DNA from: Microbulbifer sp. THAF38
GTDB lineage: Bacteria > Pseudomonadota > Gammaproteobacteria > Pseudomonadales > Cellvibrionaceae
Assembly: GCF_009363535.1 (NCBI RefSeq)
Contig: NZ_CP045369.1
Coordinates: 1,933,001 to 1,997,000, forward strand
Length of the DNA stretch: 64,000 nucleotides
Direction of reading: 5' to 3'
Numbering within the stretch: position 1 is the stretch's first letter; the number at the start of each line of letters is the position of its first letter. The notes below the pieces were generated by a model. The model was given only the letters and a program-made list of their open reading frames with translations. It was not told the DNA's origin and did not search any database. Both the position numbers and the translations under genes were made by a program. Positions 26,498 through 36,008 of this stretch are shown piece by piece.

Positions 26498-28696
26498 TTG
26501 ACCGACTCACATATAGAAGAATTTAAGTTCACCGCGACCTGCCCGAAAGGATTGGAGAATCTACTTGTCGGAGAGCTGGAGTCCCTGGGTGCCAGGGTCC
26601 TTCGAGAGCAGCCCGCGGCAGTGCATTTTGCCGGTTCTTTGAAGTTGGCCTATCGCTGTTGCCTCTGGAGCCGTCTGGCCAACCGAATCCTCCTGCAGCT
26701 TGATCAAGTGCGTATTAGCGGAGCTGAAGATCTCTACCGGGCTGTGGCGGCACAACCTTGGGAGCAGCATATTGGTCCTTCGGGGAAACTTTGGCTGCAG
26801 TTTTCGGGGACCAATCGAGAGATCCGTAACAGCCAGTTTGGCGCACAAAAGACAAAAGATGCTATCGTCGATCGCTTGCGGGAAAAAACCGGTGCGAGGC
26901 CCAGCATCGATAAGCACAATCCAGACTTAACCGTTGCCCTGCGACTGCAGCGGGATAAGCTGGATATTGCCATCGATCTGAGTGGGGAAAGTCTGCACAA
27001 GCGGGGTTATAGAACACATATCGGTGCTGCCCCCCTGAAGGAAAACCTGGCGGCAGCCCTTTTGATGCGTACCCGCTGGTCGCAGGTTGCGGAGCAGGGC
27101 GGGGCCCTTTTGGACCCCATGTGTGGCTCAGGCACTATTTTGATTGAGGCGGCCATGATGGCTGCAGATATCGCACCGGGTCTTTTCCGCGAAAGCTTTG
27201 GTTTCGAGCGCTGGCTCAACCACCAGAGCGATATTTGGAATGAACTGCGAGAGGAGGCTTTGCAGCGCCGCAGTGTAGGTTTGGAAAAGCCTCTACCAGA
27301 AATTCGCGGTTACGATGCTGATGCCAGGGTGCTATTTGCCGCCGAAGGTAATATCGCCAGGGCGGGATTGGAGCGTCAGGTGAGGGTGAGCTGTCGGCCG
27401 GTTGCGACATTCAAGGTTCCGAGTCACAGAGAGGTCAATGTTGGCCTGGTATTGACCAATCCACCCTATGGTGAGCGCCTTGGAGAGCAAGAGGCTCTGC
27501 GGGAAACTTACGCGGAATTGGGGCGGCAGCTGAAGGCGGAGTTCCCCGGTTGGCTGGTGGGAATTTTTACCGGTAATCCTGAGCTGGGCTATTCCACTGG
27601 CCTGCGCTCCCACAAGCACTACCAGCTGTATAACGGCACAATTCCAAGCCAATTACTGCTGTTTCAAGTGCGCGGACAAAATGAGCAAAGCGAAACCGCG
27701 CAAAAGGAGCGTAAGCTTTCCCCGGAAGCCGAAATGGTGGCCAACCGCCTGCGTAAGAATTTACGCACCACGGGTAAGTGGGCCTCCAGAAATGGTATTG
27801 ATTGTTTTAGGCTCTACGATGCTGACCTGCCTGAATATGCCGCTGCGGTGGACTTATATCGAACCCTGGATGGGGACCTGTATGCACATCTGCAAGAGTA
27901 CCGGCCACCGGCCAGTATTGATGAAAACAAGGCGCGAAACCGGTTAAGAGATCTGATGCGGGCTGTGCAATCCGTTCTGGAGTTGTCCAGGGGGAAAATT
28001 AGTATCAAGGAGCGCCGTCGCCACAGCCATAAAAGCGGGCAGAAGGGCGCAAGCCAGTATCAAAAGCAGGCTGATGCAGGGGCTAGCCTACAAGTACAGG
28101 AGTACGGCGCTGAGTTGGAAGTGGATTTGTGGCGTTACCTGGATACTGGGCTGTTCCTGGACCACCGCCCGGTGAGAAAGTATCTGCGCGAAATGTCCTC
28201 GGGGAAAAAGTTTCTCAACCTATTTTGCTATACCGCGACTGCCACTGTACAAGCGGCTCTGGGTGGCTGTGTACAGAGTACCAGTGTGGATATGTCCAGA
28301 ACCTATCAATCCTGGGCCGCGCGAAACTTCCGTGCAAACAATATGGACCCCTATAAGCATCAATTGATAGAGGCGGATTGCCTGCAGTGGCTGGCATCGG
28401 CCCAGCAAAATCGTAAAGGGCATTATGACCTGATCTTCCTCGATCCCCCGAGCTTTTCCAACTCGGCCAAAATGCGAGGGGTGCTGGATATCCAACGCGA
28501 TCACGCCAATCTGATCAGCCAGTGTATGGCGCTATTGGCTCCGCAGGGCACTTTGATTTTTTCCAATAATTTGCGCAGCTTTAAAATGGACGCGGCAGTT
28601 ACTGAAGTCTTTGCTGTGCAGCCATTGCAGTTACTGGATAAGGATTTTCAGCGCAATCCCAAGATCCATAATGTTTGGGAAATACAGCGAAAGTAA
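26498..28696 (+). CDS. rlmL: Fused 23S rRNA methyltransferase RlmKL
   Basis: Bifunctional enzyme that methylates 23S rRNA at G2445 (RlmL half) and G2069 (RlmK half). The N-terminal half starts TATCPKGLENLLVGELESLG with a THUMP domain, then LLDPMCGSGTILIEAAMM for S-adenosylmethionine and LTNPPYGERL as the catalytic NPPY. The C-terminal half has LDHRPVRKYLREM, FLNLFCYTATATVQAALGG and LIFLDPPSFSNS. The start is uncertain: TTG 26498 gives the usual N-terminus, while TTG 26474 would add eight residues. The total of about 732 residues is close to the normal size (E. coli 702). Confidence 0.95.
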   Translation: MTDSHIEEFKFTATCPKGLENLLVGELESLGARVLREQPAAVHFAGSLKLAYRCCLWSRLANRILLQLDQVRISGAEDLYRAVAAQPWEQHIGPSGKLWLQFSGTNREIRNSQFGAQKTKDAIVDRLREKTGARPSIDKHNPDLTVALRLQRDKLDIAIDLSGESLHKRGYRTHIGAAPLKENLAAALLMRTRWSQVAEQGGALLDPMCGSGTILIEAAMMAADIAPGLFRESFGFERWLNHQSDIWNELREEALQRRSVGLEKPLPEIRGYDADARVLFAAEGNIARAGLERQVRVSCRPVATFKVPSHREVNVGLVLTNPPYGERLGEQEALRETYAELGRQLKAEFPGWLVGIFTGNPELGYSTGLRSHKHYQLYNGTIPSQLLLFQVRGQNEQSETAQKERKLSPEAEMVANRLRKNLRTTGKWASRNGIDCFRLYDADLPEYAAAVDLYRTLDGDLYAHLQEYRPPASIDENKARNRLRDLMRAVQSVLELSRGKISIKERRRHSHKSGQKGASQYQKQADAGASLQVQEYGAELEVDLWRYLDTGLFLDHRPVRKYLREMSSGKKFLNLFCYTATATVQAALGGCVQSTSVDMSRTYQSWAARNFRANNMDPYKHQLIEADCLQWLASAQQNRKGHYDLIFLDPPSFSNSAKMRGVLDIQRDHANLISQCMALLAPQGTLIFSNNLRSFKMDAAVTEVFAVQPLQLLDKDFQRNPKIHNVWEIQRK

Positions 28697-28902
28697 AAGT
28701 AACTAGAAGCAGTTGCTAGCCTAGGGAATTATTGGAGTAGTGGAACAATGTGGCACAAGGATGTGTCGTGGCTGCTGATCTTTATTGCCTCAGGTTGAAA
28801 TATCCATTGCTATTTGCCACTACTTGAATGCTTTGACTTTGGTCGTGAAAAGTTGATGGCAGTGTCTTGGAGAGATTCTCAGTTATTTAACTTGATCGAG
28901 CA

Positions 28903-31272
28903 TCAATCAAGTTCCATCACAACGCGTATCCCCACATCCTTTGTGCGGCTATTTTCATCGAGACCCTTGCGATATTCCGCTCCGATTCTGTTGGAGGGGT
29001 CCCGCATTGAGCCGCCGCGAACACTGCGTAACTGACAGTTTTTGATGTTTACGGGTGAGGGTGTGTTGCGGTTTTTATCGTAGCCGGGTTGATAGCAGTC
29101 CTGTACCCACTCAGCGACATTGCCCGCGGTATCGTACAAGCCAAATGGGTTGGCTTGGTAGTTTGCAACCGGCCCGGTTTTAATAGAGAAAAGGCTGTTA
29201 AATTGGCTATCGCATCCGCGCCTGCAATTGGCTTTTCCTCTTGCGTCGCTACTTTTCCACCAAAAAGAGTGGTTTGTGCCCGCTCGAGCTGCATATTCCC
29301 ACTCAGCTTCACTGGGTAGGCGATACTTTCTACCCGTCTCCTTTGAAAGCCACTGAACATAGCCTTGAGCATCCTGCCAAGAGATATTGATGGCCGGCCT
29401 TTCTCCACGCCCCCAACCGGCATCGCTGGGTTGCTTGGCATCTGTGGCCAGGGCAAAGCGATCATATTCTTCAAAAGTAATTTCGCGGGTTGAAATGGCA
29501 AAAGGTTTGGGAATATTTACCGGGTGTGCCGGGCGGCTGTTGCTGTGCTTATCACTGCCCATGGTAAATTCTCCCGAATCCACCACGATCATTTGTGGCC
29601 CTCGGCCGCCAGAGGAGAGCGTTGAGCGTATTTTCTTCCCGGCAAAGTAGGCTTTTTGAAGTTTTACTGAAAGCTGGAGATCCTGGTCATCAACGTTAAT
29701 CCAGCGCCGATAATGGTTATAACCAGGCTTGCTGACTTCCACATCGTATTGCCCTGGCTCCAGTTGAATGCCGGGCTGATAGCGGGGGGCAATATTCATT
29801 ATGCGTATGCGCGCATCCTCAGGCTCGGGCGCTACTGTAAAGGCAAATGTTGGTGTAGTGCTTGGTGCTTCTGGCGGTTTCTCGGAAGTGTCGGCAGAGA
29901 TTTGAGCCGTTAAATCGGTCGGTACCGGTAATTGAATAGACTGACTCGGTTGAGGTGGATTGAGTGAACCTCCTTGAGAGATAGTCTGAGGGCTGGTCAG
30001 TTTTTGTGCATGTTCTGGCAGTTTTTCTGAGACTGCACCTGCCATGCTGGTTTGCTGTTTACCTAGGTTATCGGTGCTGGTAATAGAATCGGGGATAAGG
30101 AGGTTAGCGTCATCTGCTAATGTGATGCTGCCCTGCTGGGGTGCCTTGTTGCCCAATACACTAAAAACACTCCAGCCTAAAAGTAGAGTAATGGCGGTGA
30201 TAGCACTTAAAGCCCATGGGCGTTTGTGTTTTACCGGCTCACTGACCAATTGCCTTAGGCGTACAAGGGTATCCTGATCTTTACGCGCAGGCCCAAGTTG
30301 CTGGGGGTTGCCCTGTCTAAGTTGCCAGGTCTTGATAAAGCGTTCGCGGAGGCTGCTGAAAAGAGTAAGGAAAAGTGCTCGTGCCAGGCTGGATACACCG
30401 ATAGAGGTGTTGTTTAACTGGCTGATTTGCTGGCTTGGTTTCCCTGCCAAGGTGGCAACCAGCTGATCGGCCGCATCGGCAACCTCCAGGCCTCGTTGAA
30501 ATCGTTTTGACGGATCTTTGGCTAGGGCGCGCTCAATAATCGACTGGTACAGCGCGTGCCGGGCAGGCAGTTTTGGTATGGGATCGGTCAAGTGCTTGAT
30601 GGCAATAGCCACTGCTTCCTCGGCCTGGTAGGGTACGACGCCGGTCAGCATTTCATAAAAAACCACGCCAAGGCTGTAGAGGTCTGCGCGACCATCAATG
30701 GCGTTACCCCTGGCCTGTTCGGGGCTCATATAGTGGGGTGTGCCCACGACCATGCCGCTATTGGTCATTCTCGTGGTGTGTGCCACTGCGCGAGCCACAC
30801 CGAAATCACTCAATACGGCGGAACCGTCTTCCCGAAAAAGTATATTTTCCGGTTTCAAATCCCTGTGTACATACCCCTTGCTGTGGGAGTGATCCAGGGC
30901 CATGGCAATTTGTCGCACCACGTTCAGAGCTTCCAGTGGCTCCAGTGGCCCTTTGGCGAGTCTCTCCGCAACCGATCCGCCAGACATATAGTCCATGGCG
31001 ATATAGTTCAGGCTGCGGTAGCGTCCAATATCGTGGATACCGACAATATTGGGGTGTGAGAGCTGCCCGACAATATTGGCTTCTCGCTGGAATCGCTCGC
31101 TAAAGATTGGATCGGCATTGAGAACCGGCGACATAACCTTGAGAGCCACTTGACGACCCACGCTGCGCTGAATGGCCAGGTATACCGTGGACATGCCGCC
31201 TTGGTTTATTTTTCGGAGAATACGATAACCGGGGATTTGCAGCGAGGAGTTGCCACTCTTGACGAGTTCCAT
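28903..31272 (-). CDS. Transmembrane Ser/Thr kinase with PEGA and FGE-sulfatase-like domain
   Basis: A Hanks-type kinase of 789 residues. The kinase core has the glycine loop INQGGMSTVYLAI, Lys45 (VALKVM), HRDLKPEN (Asp138) and DFG at 156-158, so it should be active. A basic linker leads to one membrane span at about 352-374 (WALSAITAITLLLGWSVFSV). Outside follow a Pro/Ser/Thr-rich stretch, a PEGA domain (about 485-540) and an FGE-sulfatase-like domain (about 555-789: MIVVDSGEFTMGSD, LPSEAEWEYAARAGT, YDTAGNVAEWVQDCY). In catalytic FGEs the GGSY motif is followed by active-site cysteines. Here it reads RGGSMRDPSNR, so the domain is probably a ligand or scaffold part. PP2C and FHA genes follow upstream, 17 bases away for the PP2C. 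Confidence 0.93.
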   Translation of the reverse strand: MELVKSGNSSLQIPGYRILRKINQGGMSTVYLAIQRSVGRQVALKVMSPVLNADPIFSERFQREANIVGQLSHPNIVGIHDIGRYRSLNYIAMDYMSGGSVAERLAKGPLEPLEALNVVRQIAMALDHSHSKGYVHRDLKPENILFREDGSAVLSDFGVARAVAHTTRMTNSGMVVGTPHYMSPEQARGNAIDGRADLYSLGVVFYEMLTGVVPYQAEEAVAIAIKHLTDPIPKLPARHALYQSIIERALAKDPSKRFQRGLEVADAADQLVATLAGKPSQQISQLNNTSIGVSSLARALFLTLFSSLRERFIKTWQLRQGNPQQLGPARKDQDTLVRLRQLVSEPVKHKRPWALSAITAITLLLGWSVFSVLGNKAPQQGSITLADDANLLIPDSITSTDNLGKQQTSMAGAVSEKLPEHAQKLTSPQTISQGGSLNPPQPSQSIQLPVPTDLTAQISADTSEKPPEAPSTTPTFAFTVAPEPEDARIRIMNIAPRYQPGIQLEPGQYDVEVSKPGYNHYRRWINVDDQDLQLSVKLQKAYFAGKKIRSTLSSGGRGPQMIVVDSGEFTMGSDKHSNSRPAHPVNIPKPFAISTREITFEEYDRFALATDAKQPSDAGWGRGERPAINISWQDAQGYVQWLSKETGRKYRLPSEAEWEYAARAGTNHSFWWKSSDARGKANCRRGCDSQFNSLFSIKTGPVANYQANPFGLYDTAGNVAEWVQDCYQPGYDKNRNTPSPVNIKNCQLRSVRGGSMRDPSNRIGAEYRKGLDENSRTKDVGIRVVMELD

Positions 31273-31289
31273 GGTGTGCTATCGCCCTG

Positions 31290-32222
31290 TTAAAGCAGCT
31301 GGGACAGTCCGCCTGCCAGTGCGGCAACAGCCCCGCAAGCGACAAGCAAAATCAGTAGCGGGCGCCACTTTCTGTTGTTGCGGCTTGTGTCGACATTTTC
31401 GTTTTGCGTGATGCTATCGGTAGATTGCTTCGAAATGCTTGGGGGAGAGGCAATGGCTGGAGCTTCGATAATTTGAATGGTGATGTTGTCTTTGCCGCCG
31501 GCGTCGAGGGCTGCGTTGATGAGAAGTTCGACTGCTTGGTGAATATTGGTATTTTCTGAAATGATCCGGTTTATTTTCTCATTGGGGACTTCAGAACTGA
31601 GGCCATCGCTGCAAAGTAGAATTTTCTGTCCGGCGCTCCAACGATAGGAAACTCGATCAACTTCGAGCTTTGGGTTGGTGCTACCGCCAATACATCGGGT
31701 AATAACGTGGCGATTGGGATGACTTGCGGCTTCTTCGGAGTTGATGGCGCCAGAATCCATCAGCATTTGAACATAGGAGTGGTCACTGGTTAGTTGACTG
31801 AACTCCCCGCTTTTATCGCCAGGTGTCCACAGGTAAGCCCGGCTATCTCCAACCCAATAGATGTGATAGTAATCCCCTTCCTCGGCAAGCACCACCGCGG
31901 TGGATCCCATATTGGCAGTGCTGTGTTCATCACCGAGCAGTAGGGCGTGGGCTTTTTGTAATGCCCGTTCATAATGGCGGTCGGTCGCGGCGCACTGTTG
32001 AATTTCCTCGACAACAGTCTGGCTGGCAATCTCTCCGGCGTGGTGGCCGCCCAAACCATCGGCGACAACCCAAATGCCCTCAGCTTCATCGGCCCAATAG
32101 GCATCTTCGTTCTGCTCACGCCGGTAACCGGGATGAGTGGCGCCAGCGCTACGGGTAGCACTTGGGGTGCGTTGAACTGCTTCGCTGTGCCGCGATACTT
32201 CGCGTACTTTGGCTTCACTCAC
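31290..32222 (-). CDS. PP2C-type Ser/Thr phosphatase, tail-anchored
   Basis: Likely reverses the phosphorylation made by the adjacent kinase. Metal-binding motifs are GYRREQNEDAYW (Asp40 region), VVADGLGGHHAGE (Asp55) and GGKDNITIQII near residue 245. After a Ser/Thr/Asn-rich linker the protein ends in one membrane span (PLLILLVACGAVAALAGGL), so the phosphatase domain is held at the cytoplasmic face. Start is GTG 32222. It is 17 bases upstream of the kinase gene on the same strand, so both come from one transcript starting in the 32223-32550 region. Confidence 0.93.
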   Translation of the reverse strand: MSEAKVREVSRHSEAVQRTPSATRSAGATHPGYRREQNEDAYWADEAEGIWVVADGLGGHHAGEIASQTVVEEIQQCAATDRHYERALQKAHALLLGDEHSTANMGSTAVVLAEEGDYYHIYWVGDSRAYLWTPGDKSGEFSQLTSDHSYVQMLMDSGAINSEEAASHPNRHVITRCIGGSTNPKLEVDRVSYRWSAGQKILLCSDGLSSEVPNEKINRIISENTNIHQAVELLINAALDAGGKDNITIQIIEAPAIASPPSISKQSTDSITQNENVDTSRNNRKWRPLLILLVACGAVAALAGGLSQLL

Positions 32223-32550
32223 TGGCGTGCAACTACCTGTTATGGTTTCTTATCGTAACTGACGGTGATAGCCGCTTCGGCAAAAGCCCGTCTTTTCCCT
32301 GTCGTGCTGCAAGTGTACTTTACCCAACGACACCTGCGGCAGCTGAATAGGTCATCCTTGCCTGAGCTGGATATTAGACCTTTGCGCCATTGTAAGCTGC
32401 AAACCCAATCACACGCTAATGATATTGCCCGTGTTAAACTCGGCTCGATCTTTCAATCTGCAAATTTTTTCAGGTTATACAGTTAATTGGGACTCCCACC
32501 TTATTTAGGATGCCCCATATTCAATCTCCTTAGGGCGAGGAGCGCGACCG
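32223..32550. other. Divergent promoter region between PP2C and FHA genes
   Basis: No gene seen in these 328 bases. It separates the minus-strand phosphatase-kinase pair from the plus-strand FHA-glutaredoxin pair and must carry both promoters. A Shine-Dalgarno GGCGAGGAG precedes the FHA start. I could not fix -10/-35 elements with confidence. Confidence 0.5.
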
Positions 32551-33429
32551 ATGCTCAAACTTTGTGATGTAAACGATTCGGGCCAAAGTGTTTGGCTGGT
32601 GGCCCCTGGTGTGACGGTGGGGCGCGATCAAGGATGCGACCTATGTTTACCGGATGACTCTATAGCGAAGTTGCATTTGAAGATTGCGATTAAAGGGGAT
32701 CAGTTGACTCTGGGAAATGTTTCCGGTGGTTCTCAAGTACTAGTTAACGGTAAGTCGGTCGCCTCAGCCTGCCATTTAAAACTGAATGATCGGATAACAA
32801 TTGGGTCCCGAACACTGCAAATTGTCGACCCCAAGGTGACGAAGCTCAGTTCAAGCAAGGCTAAAAATGTAGCCTGGGCATTGCGGGCTAATCACAAAGC
32901 CATAGCTGGAAAAGTATTTCCTGTTAAAGGTGGGGCAGTGGTGGGGCGCTCTGAGGAGTGTGATATCACTTTTTCACTTTCCCATCTCTCGCGCCGTCAT
33001 GCGCGGATGGAAGTACGTGAGGGATTGCTGTTCGTGATTGATCTCGGCTCGGCCAATGGTACTTTCGTGAATGGTCGGCGAATTACGGAGAGTCGTGTGC
33101 GAAGGGGAGATGAGTTGCGGTTCGACTCGTTAAGCTTTTCCGTTGTGGGCCCTGCCGATGACCTCGATCGCACTGCAGTGCGTCCCGCAATCTCTTCACA
33201 TTTAATGAAATCCTCACGGCTTGCTTCAGGCGAAATCGCTGCTGAAGATGTCACTCAACGTTCCTTTGCGGTGCCCATTGGTGAACAGCGGGAGGAGGCG
33301 CCAAATATGGTGGAGTCTTTGGAAGGGGAGCCCAAGCCCAGCATTTCCATGAAAGCGATGGGGCTAGCTGTTTTGTTAATCGCGGGTGCTGCTGGTTACT
33401 TTTGGTTAAATACTCTGGGGGTATTTTAA
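32551..33429 (+). CDS. Double FHA-domain protein, tail-anchored
   Basis: Probably a phosphothreonine reader for the kinase-phosphatase pair. The second FHA domain (about residues 131-175) is classical: GRSEECDITF, LSRRHARMEV and LGSANGTFVNGRRI hold the Gly-Arg, Ser-Arg-x-His and Asn-Gly contacts. The first (about 22-70) is weaker: GRDQGCDLCLPDD and KLHLKI keep only part of the pattern. The protein ends in one membrane span (MGLAVLLIAGAAGYFWL), again facing the cytoplasm. The stop overlaps the next start as TAATG. A VPIGEQREEAPNM linker lies between. Confidence 0.9.
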   Translation: MLKLCDVNDSGQSVWLVAPGVTVGRDQGCDLCLPDDSIAKLHLKIAIKGDQLTLGNVSGGSQVLVNGKSVASACHLKLNDRITIGSRTLQIVDPKVTKLSSSKAKNVAWALRANHKAIAGKVFPVKGGAVVGRSEECDITFSLSHLSRRHARMEVREGLLFVIDLGSANGTFVNGRRITESRVRRGDELRFDSLSFSVVGPADDLDRTAVRPAISSHLMKSSRLASGEIAAEDVTQRSFAVPIGEQREEAPNMVESLEGEPKPSISMKAMGLAVLLIAGAAGYFWLNTLGVF

Positions 33430-33686
33430 TGAGCGCCCCCCGTGAATTGCTGTTGTATACCACCCTCGGATGTAGCCTGTGCGAGAAAGCCAAGCTGGAA
33501 ATATGGCCCTTGTTAGAACAGTTTGGGTTGCGCTTGCGGGAGGTGGATATTGCCGATGATGATAGCTTGTTCGAGCGCTTTAGCTTACTGATTCCGGTAG
33601 TAGGTTTGGGTGATCCTGAAGACACTTGTGCCTGGCCTTTCGAGCAATCACAACTGCGAGCATGGCTGGCAAAACGGATCAGCTGA
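33429..33686 (+). CDS. Glutaredoxin-like protein (DUF836)
   Basis: Small thioredoxin-fold protein of 85 residues, from ATG 33429, which overlaps the FHA stop. LLLYTTLGCSLCEKAKLEIW contains a CxxC redox motif (CSLC) in the glutaredoxin position, and LIPVVGLGD matches the conserved cis-proline region. DUF836 proteins are of unknown function. Co-translation with the FHA gene may mean a redox link to the signalling module or mere proximity. Confidence 0.82.
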   Translation: MSAPRELLLYTTLGCSLCEKAKLEIWPLLEQFGLRLREVDIADDDSLFERFSLLIPVVGLGDPEDTCAWPFEQSQLRAWLAKRIS

Positions 33687-33737
33687 ATAGGCACCTATGA
33701 ATAGACACCTCTGAATTATTAAGAAATCTCTTTTCTG

Positions 33738-33768
33738 TCTGAAGCCCTCACCTGAAAAGGGCTTCAGA
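33738..33768. terminator. Hairpin between convergent genes
   Basis: TCTGAAGCCC (33738-33747) pairs with GGGCTTCAGA (33759-33768), 10 bases, perfect. It lies between the glutaredoxin-like gene and slt, which converge. The T-run is weak on both strands. Confidence 0.5.
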
Positions 33769-33841
33769 ATGAATCTCATTTTCCGCAAAAACGAGCCACA
33801 TAAAGGCTGCACAAGGAATCTTCAAGCTTCACAAAAGATTC

Positions 33842-35845
33842 CTAAAGCTTATTGCTTGCTTCATTTGCCCTAAGTAACTGTAGCTTGGTGCCACTTCGAT
33901 AGGCATAAATTACCGTATACGCGAGTACATTCTGCACATAATTTCGGGTTTCACTATAGGGAATGGTCTCTATCCAGACGTCGTGTGGAAGCTGTTGACG
34001 GGTCTCCTTTAACCACTTTGCGACCCGTGTTGGCCCCGCGTTGTAAGCCGCTGCGGCGAGGAAGCGGTTGTTATCGAAGCGGTTTAACAGAGTGCTCAGA
34101 TAAAAACTGCCCAGGGCAATATTGGTTTTGGGGCTGAGAAGATCCCAGCTGCGTCGATAGCGAACTCCGGCGCGTTTCGCTGTTGCACGGGCGGTGGATG
34201 GGAGCAATTGCATCAGGCCCAATGCGCCAGACCTTGATTTGGCATCGTGGCTGAAGTGGCTTTCCTGACGGGCGACGGCAAAAATCATATAGGGCTCTAA
34301 GGGGGCGCTCTGCCGTCCGACCTGCTCACTTACACTTGTTACTATATCGGCAAAGGCCAGGGGAAAGCGGAGCTCCAGATCATCCAGGTAGTCCGCCGCA
34401 AGAACCGACTGTATGGATTTGTGATACCACCCCCAAGCACTGGCCACTTTTCCCGCAGCTAAAAGTTCCCCGTGATCCATCTCCCGAGTGGCGTAGCTCC
34501 ATTCCCGGCGGGCGTGGAATAGCTCACCAATAGCCTGAAGCTCACGAGCTCTTTGCAAATCGGCACGCTGGGCCATCTGCTGCACTTGCACTGGTGTGAT
34601 TGGAGCGGGCCGGTCCACAAAGCTGTAGTTTTGCCCGAGTGCATCGGCGGCGAGAAAACCGTAATAACTGCGCTCGCGCGCAGCTTTCCGATACAGTAGG
34701 GAGGCTGCTCCAGATTGAGCTTTACCGTAGACTTCTTCCAGTGAGCGGGCTTTCCAATAGAGCCAGCGGTCACGCTGTTGTCGTTCAATAGGTAGGCGGT
34801 CTATCCAGAAGGCAACCCGCTCCCAATCAAGTTCGCGCAAAGACTGTCGTGCCAGCCACTCAATGGAATAGCCATCATCAATGGTGTGATTCTTAGTTAG
34901 CTGCAATAGTCCCTGGATATTGTCTTGCCGAGCAAATTGACGTGCCAAGTGGCGAAGCATATCCACCTGTTCATCATCGCTAAAGAGGAGGCTTGCACTA
35001 TAGCGCTGCCATGCTTCCTCGGCGATTGCAGCGTCTTTTCGAGCTAGGCGATGCAGTCCATGCAGGATAATTTCCCTATTTTGATTGGGCGCCTGTAGAA
35101 AGCGAGAGTAGTTGAGAAGGCTTTTGGGGGATCTATGCACTTCCCTCAGCACAGTAGCTCTCTGCACATAGGGCTCGTCCATTTTCCTGGCGATATAAGA
35201 AGCTAGCTCCAGATTGCCCTCCTTCAGGGCGAGCAGGTGGCGGGCCCAGGTTTTCTCCTGAGTGAGACCGCCATTGCGCATCCAGTGTGCGAATACAGGG
35301 TCGCACTCTTCAGCCTGGGAGTGGCCGACGAGCCAGAGTTCGGTGGTAACTTGATCGGCTTTTTCCTTGCTTCCATGGCGAAACAGAGCGTTTGCGTAAT
35401 AACAGCGAAGTGCCGCGCGGCGGTGTTTTTCAGGTTGGTAGTATTTCAGGTAGGTTTTGAATTGGCGCTGTTGCCCAAGCTCTCTAAGTAATCTAATGCG
35501 CATCCAGTCGCCGATAGCAGTTCCCTGATTCTCTGCAAGAAAAAGGTCAATCTCTTTAACCGGTAATTGGCGCAATTTTCTGCTAATTGCCCAGTAGTCC
35601 AGGTAAGGGGCCAGGGGATAATTGGTTAATTTGGCTTTCAACCGTTCTAGCTGCTTCTTGTTGCCGTGTTTGATGGCGAGCCTGGCTTGCTGTAACAGCT
35701 GACGCTGGCTGGATGTCTCTGAAGACGACTCCTCTTGTTGGGTCAATTCCTTTGCGGATTCCTGTGGTGCTGCCTGGGCGCCGAGGCAGGCCCAGATTAA
35801 CAGGGGGGCGAATAACTGGGGGAGTCCCCTTGTGCTAACTGACAT
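33842..35845 (-). CDS. slt: Soluble lytic murein transglycosylase
   Basis: Cleaves peptidoglycan strands to 1,6-anhydromuropeptides in the periplasm. An N-terminal signal peptide (LFAPLLIWACLGAQAAPQ) is followed by a long alpha-helical doughnut of about 430 residues and a C-terminal SLT domain. The catalytic glutamate is in AVARQESHFSHDAKS, followed by GALGLMQLLPSTA and AAAYNAGPTRVAKWLK. Length 667 is usual (E. coli Slt 645). It stands alone, convergent with the FHA-glutaredoxin pair and divergent from uup. NagZ, encoded at 47.3 kb, acts later on the same recycling products. Confidence 0.95.
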   Translation of the reverse strand: MSVSTRGLPQLFAPLLIWACLGAQAAPQESAKELTQQEESSSETSSQRQLLQQARLAIKHGNKKQLERLKAKLTNYPLAPYLDYWAISRKLRQLPVKEIDLFLAENQGTAIGDWMRIRLLRELGQQRQFKTYLKYYQPEKHRRAALRCYYANALFRHGSKEKADQVTTELWLVGHSQAEECDPVFAHWMRNGGLTQEKTWARHLLALKEGNLELASYIARKMDEPYVQRATVLREVHRSPKSLLNYSRFLQAPNQNREIILHGLHRLARKDAAIAEEAWQRYSASLLFSDDEQVDMLRHLARQFARQDNIQGLLQLTKNHTIDDGYSIEWLARQSLRELDWERVAFWIDRLPIERQQRDRWLYWKARSLEEVYGKAQSGAASLLYRKAARERSYYGFLAADALGQNYSFVDRPAPITPVQVQQMAQRADLQRARELQAIGELFHARREWSYATREMDHGELLAAGKVASAWGWYHKSIQSVLAADYLDDLELRFPLAFADIVTSVSEQVGRQSAPLEPYMIFAVARQESHFSHDAKSRSGALGLMQLLPSTARATAKRAGVRYRRSWDLLSPKTNIALGSFYLSTLLNRFDNNRFLAAAAYNAGPTRVAKWLKETRQQLPHDVWIETIPYSETRNYVQNVLAYTVIYAYRSGTKLQLLRANEASNKL

Positions 35846-36008
35846 GACAGTAACCCCGAAATTGAGTCTGGTCGCGCAAGTTTATGAGACGGCTTGGCAA
35901 AAAAGCGTAAAATAGCGAATTTTTCACAGGACCCGAAGCGGCAATTTTCGTTTCATTCATCTTTCTAGCGAGAATGTTAACCGGGTCTGTTAATTGTAGT
36001 GCCTAATT

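Noticed and set aside
28903..33686. Type VI secretion locus
   Set aside because: Kinase, PP2C and FHA genes suggested it, but no Tss, Hcp, VgrG or ClpV-like gene is present within reach; neighbours are housekeeping genes.
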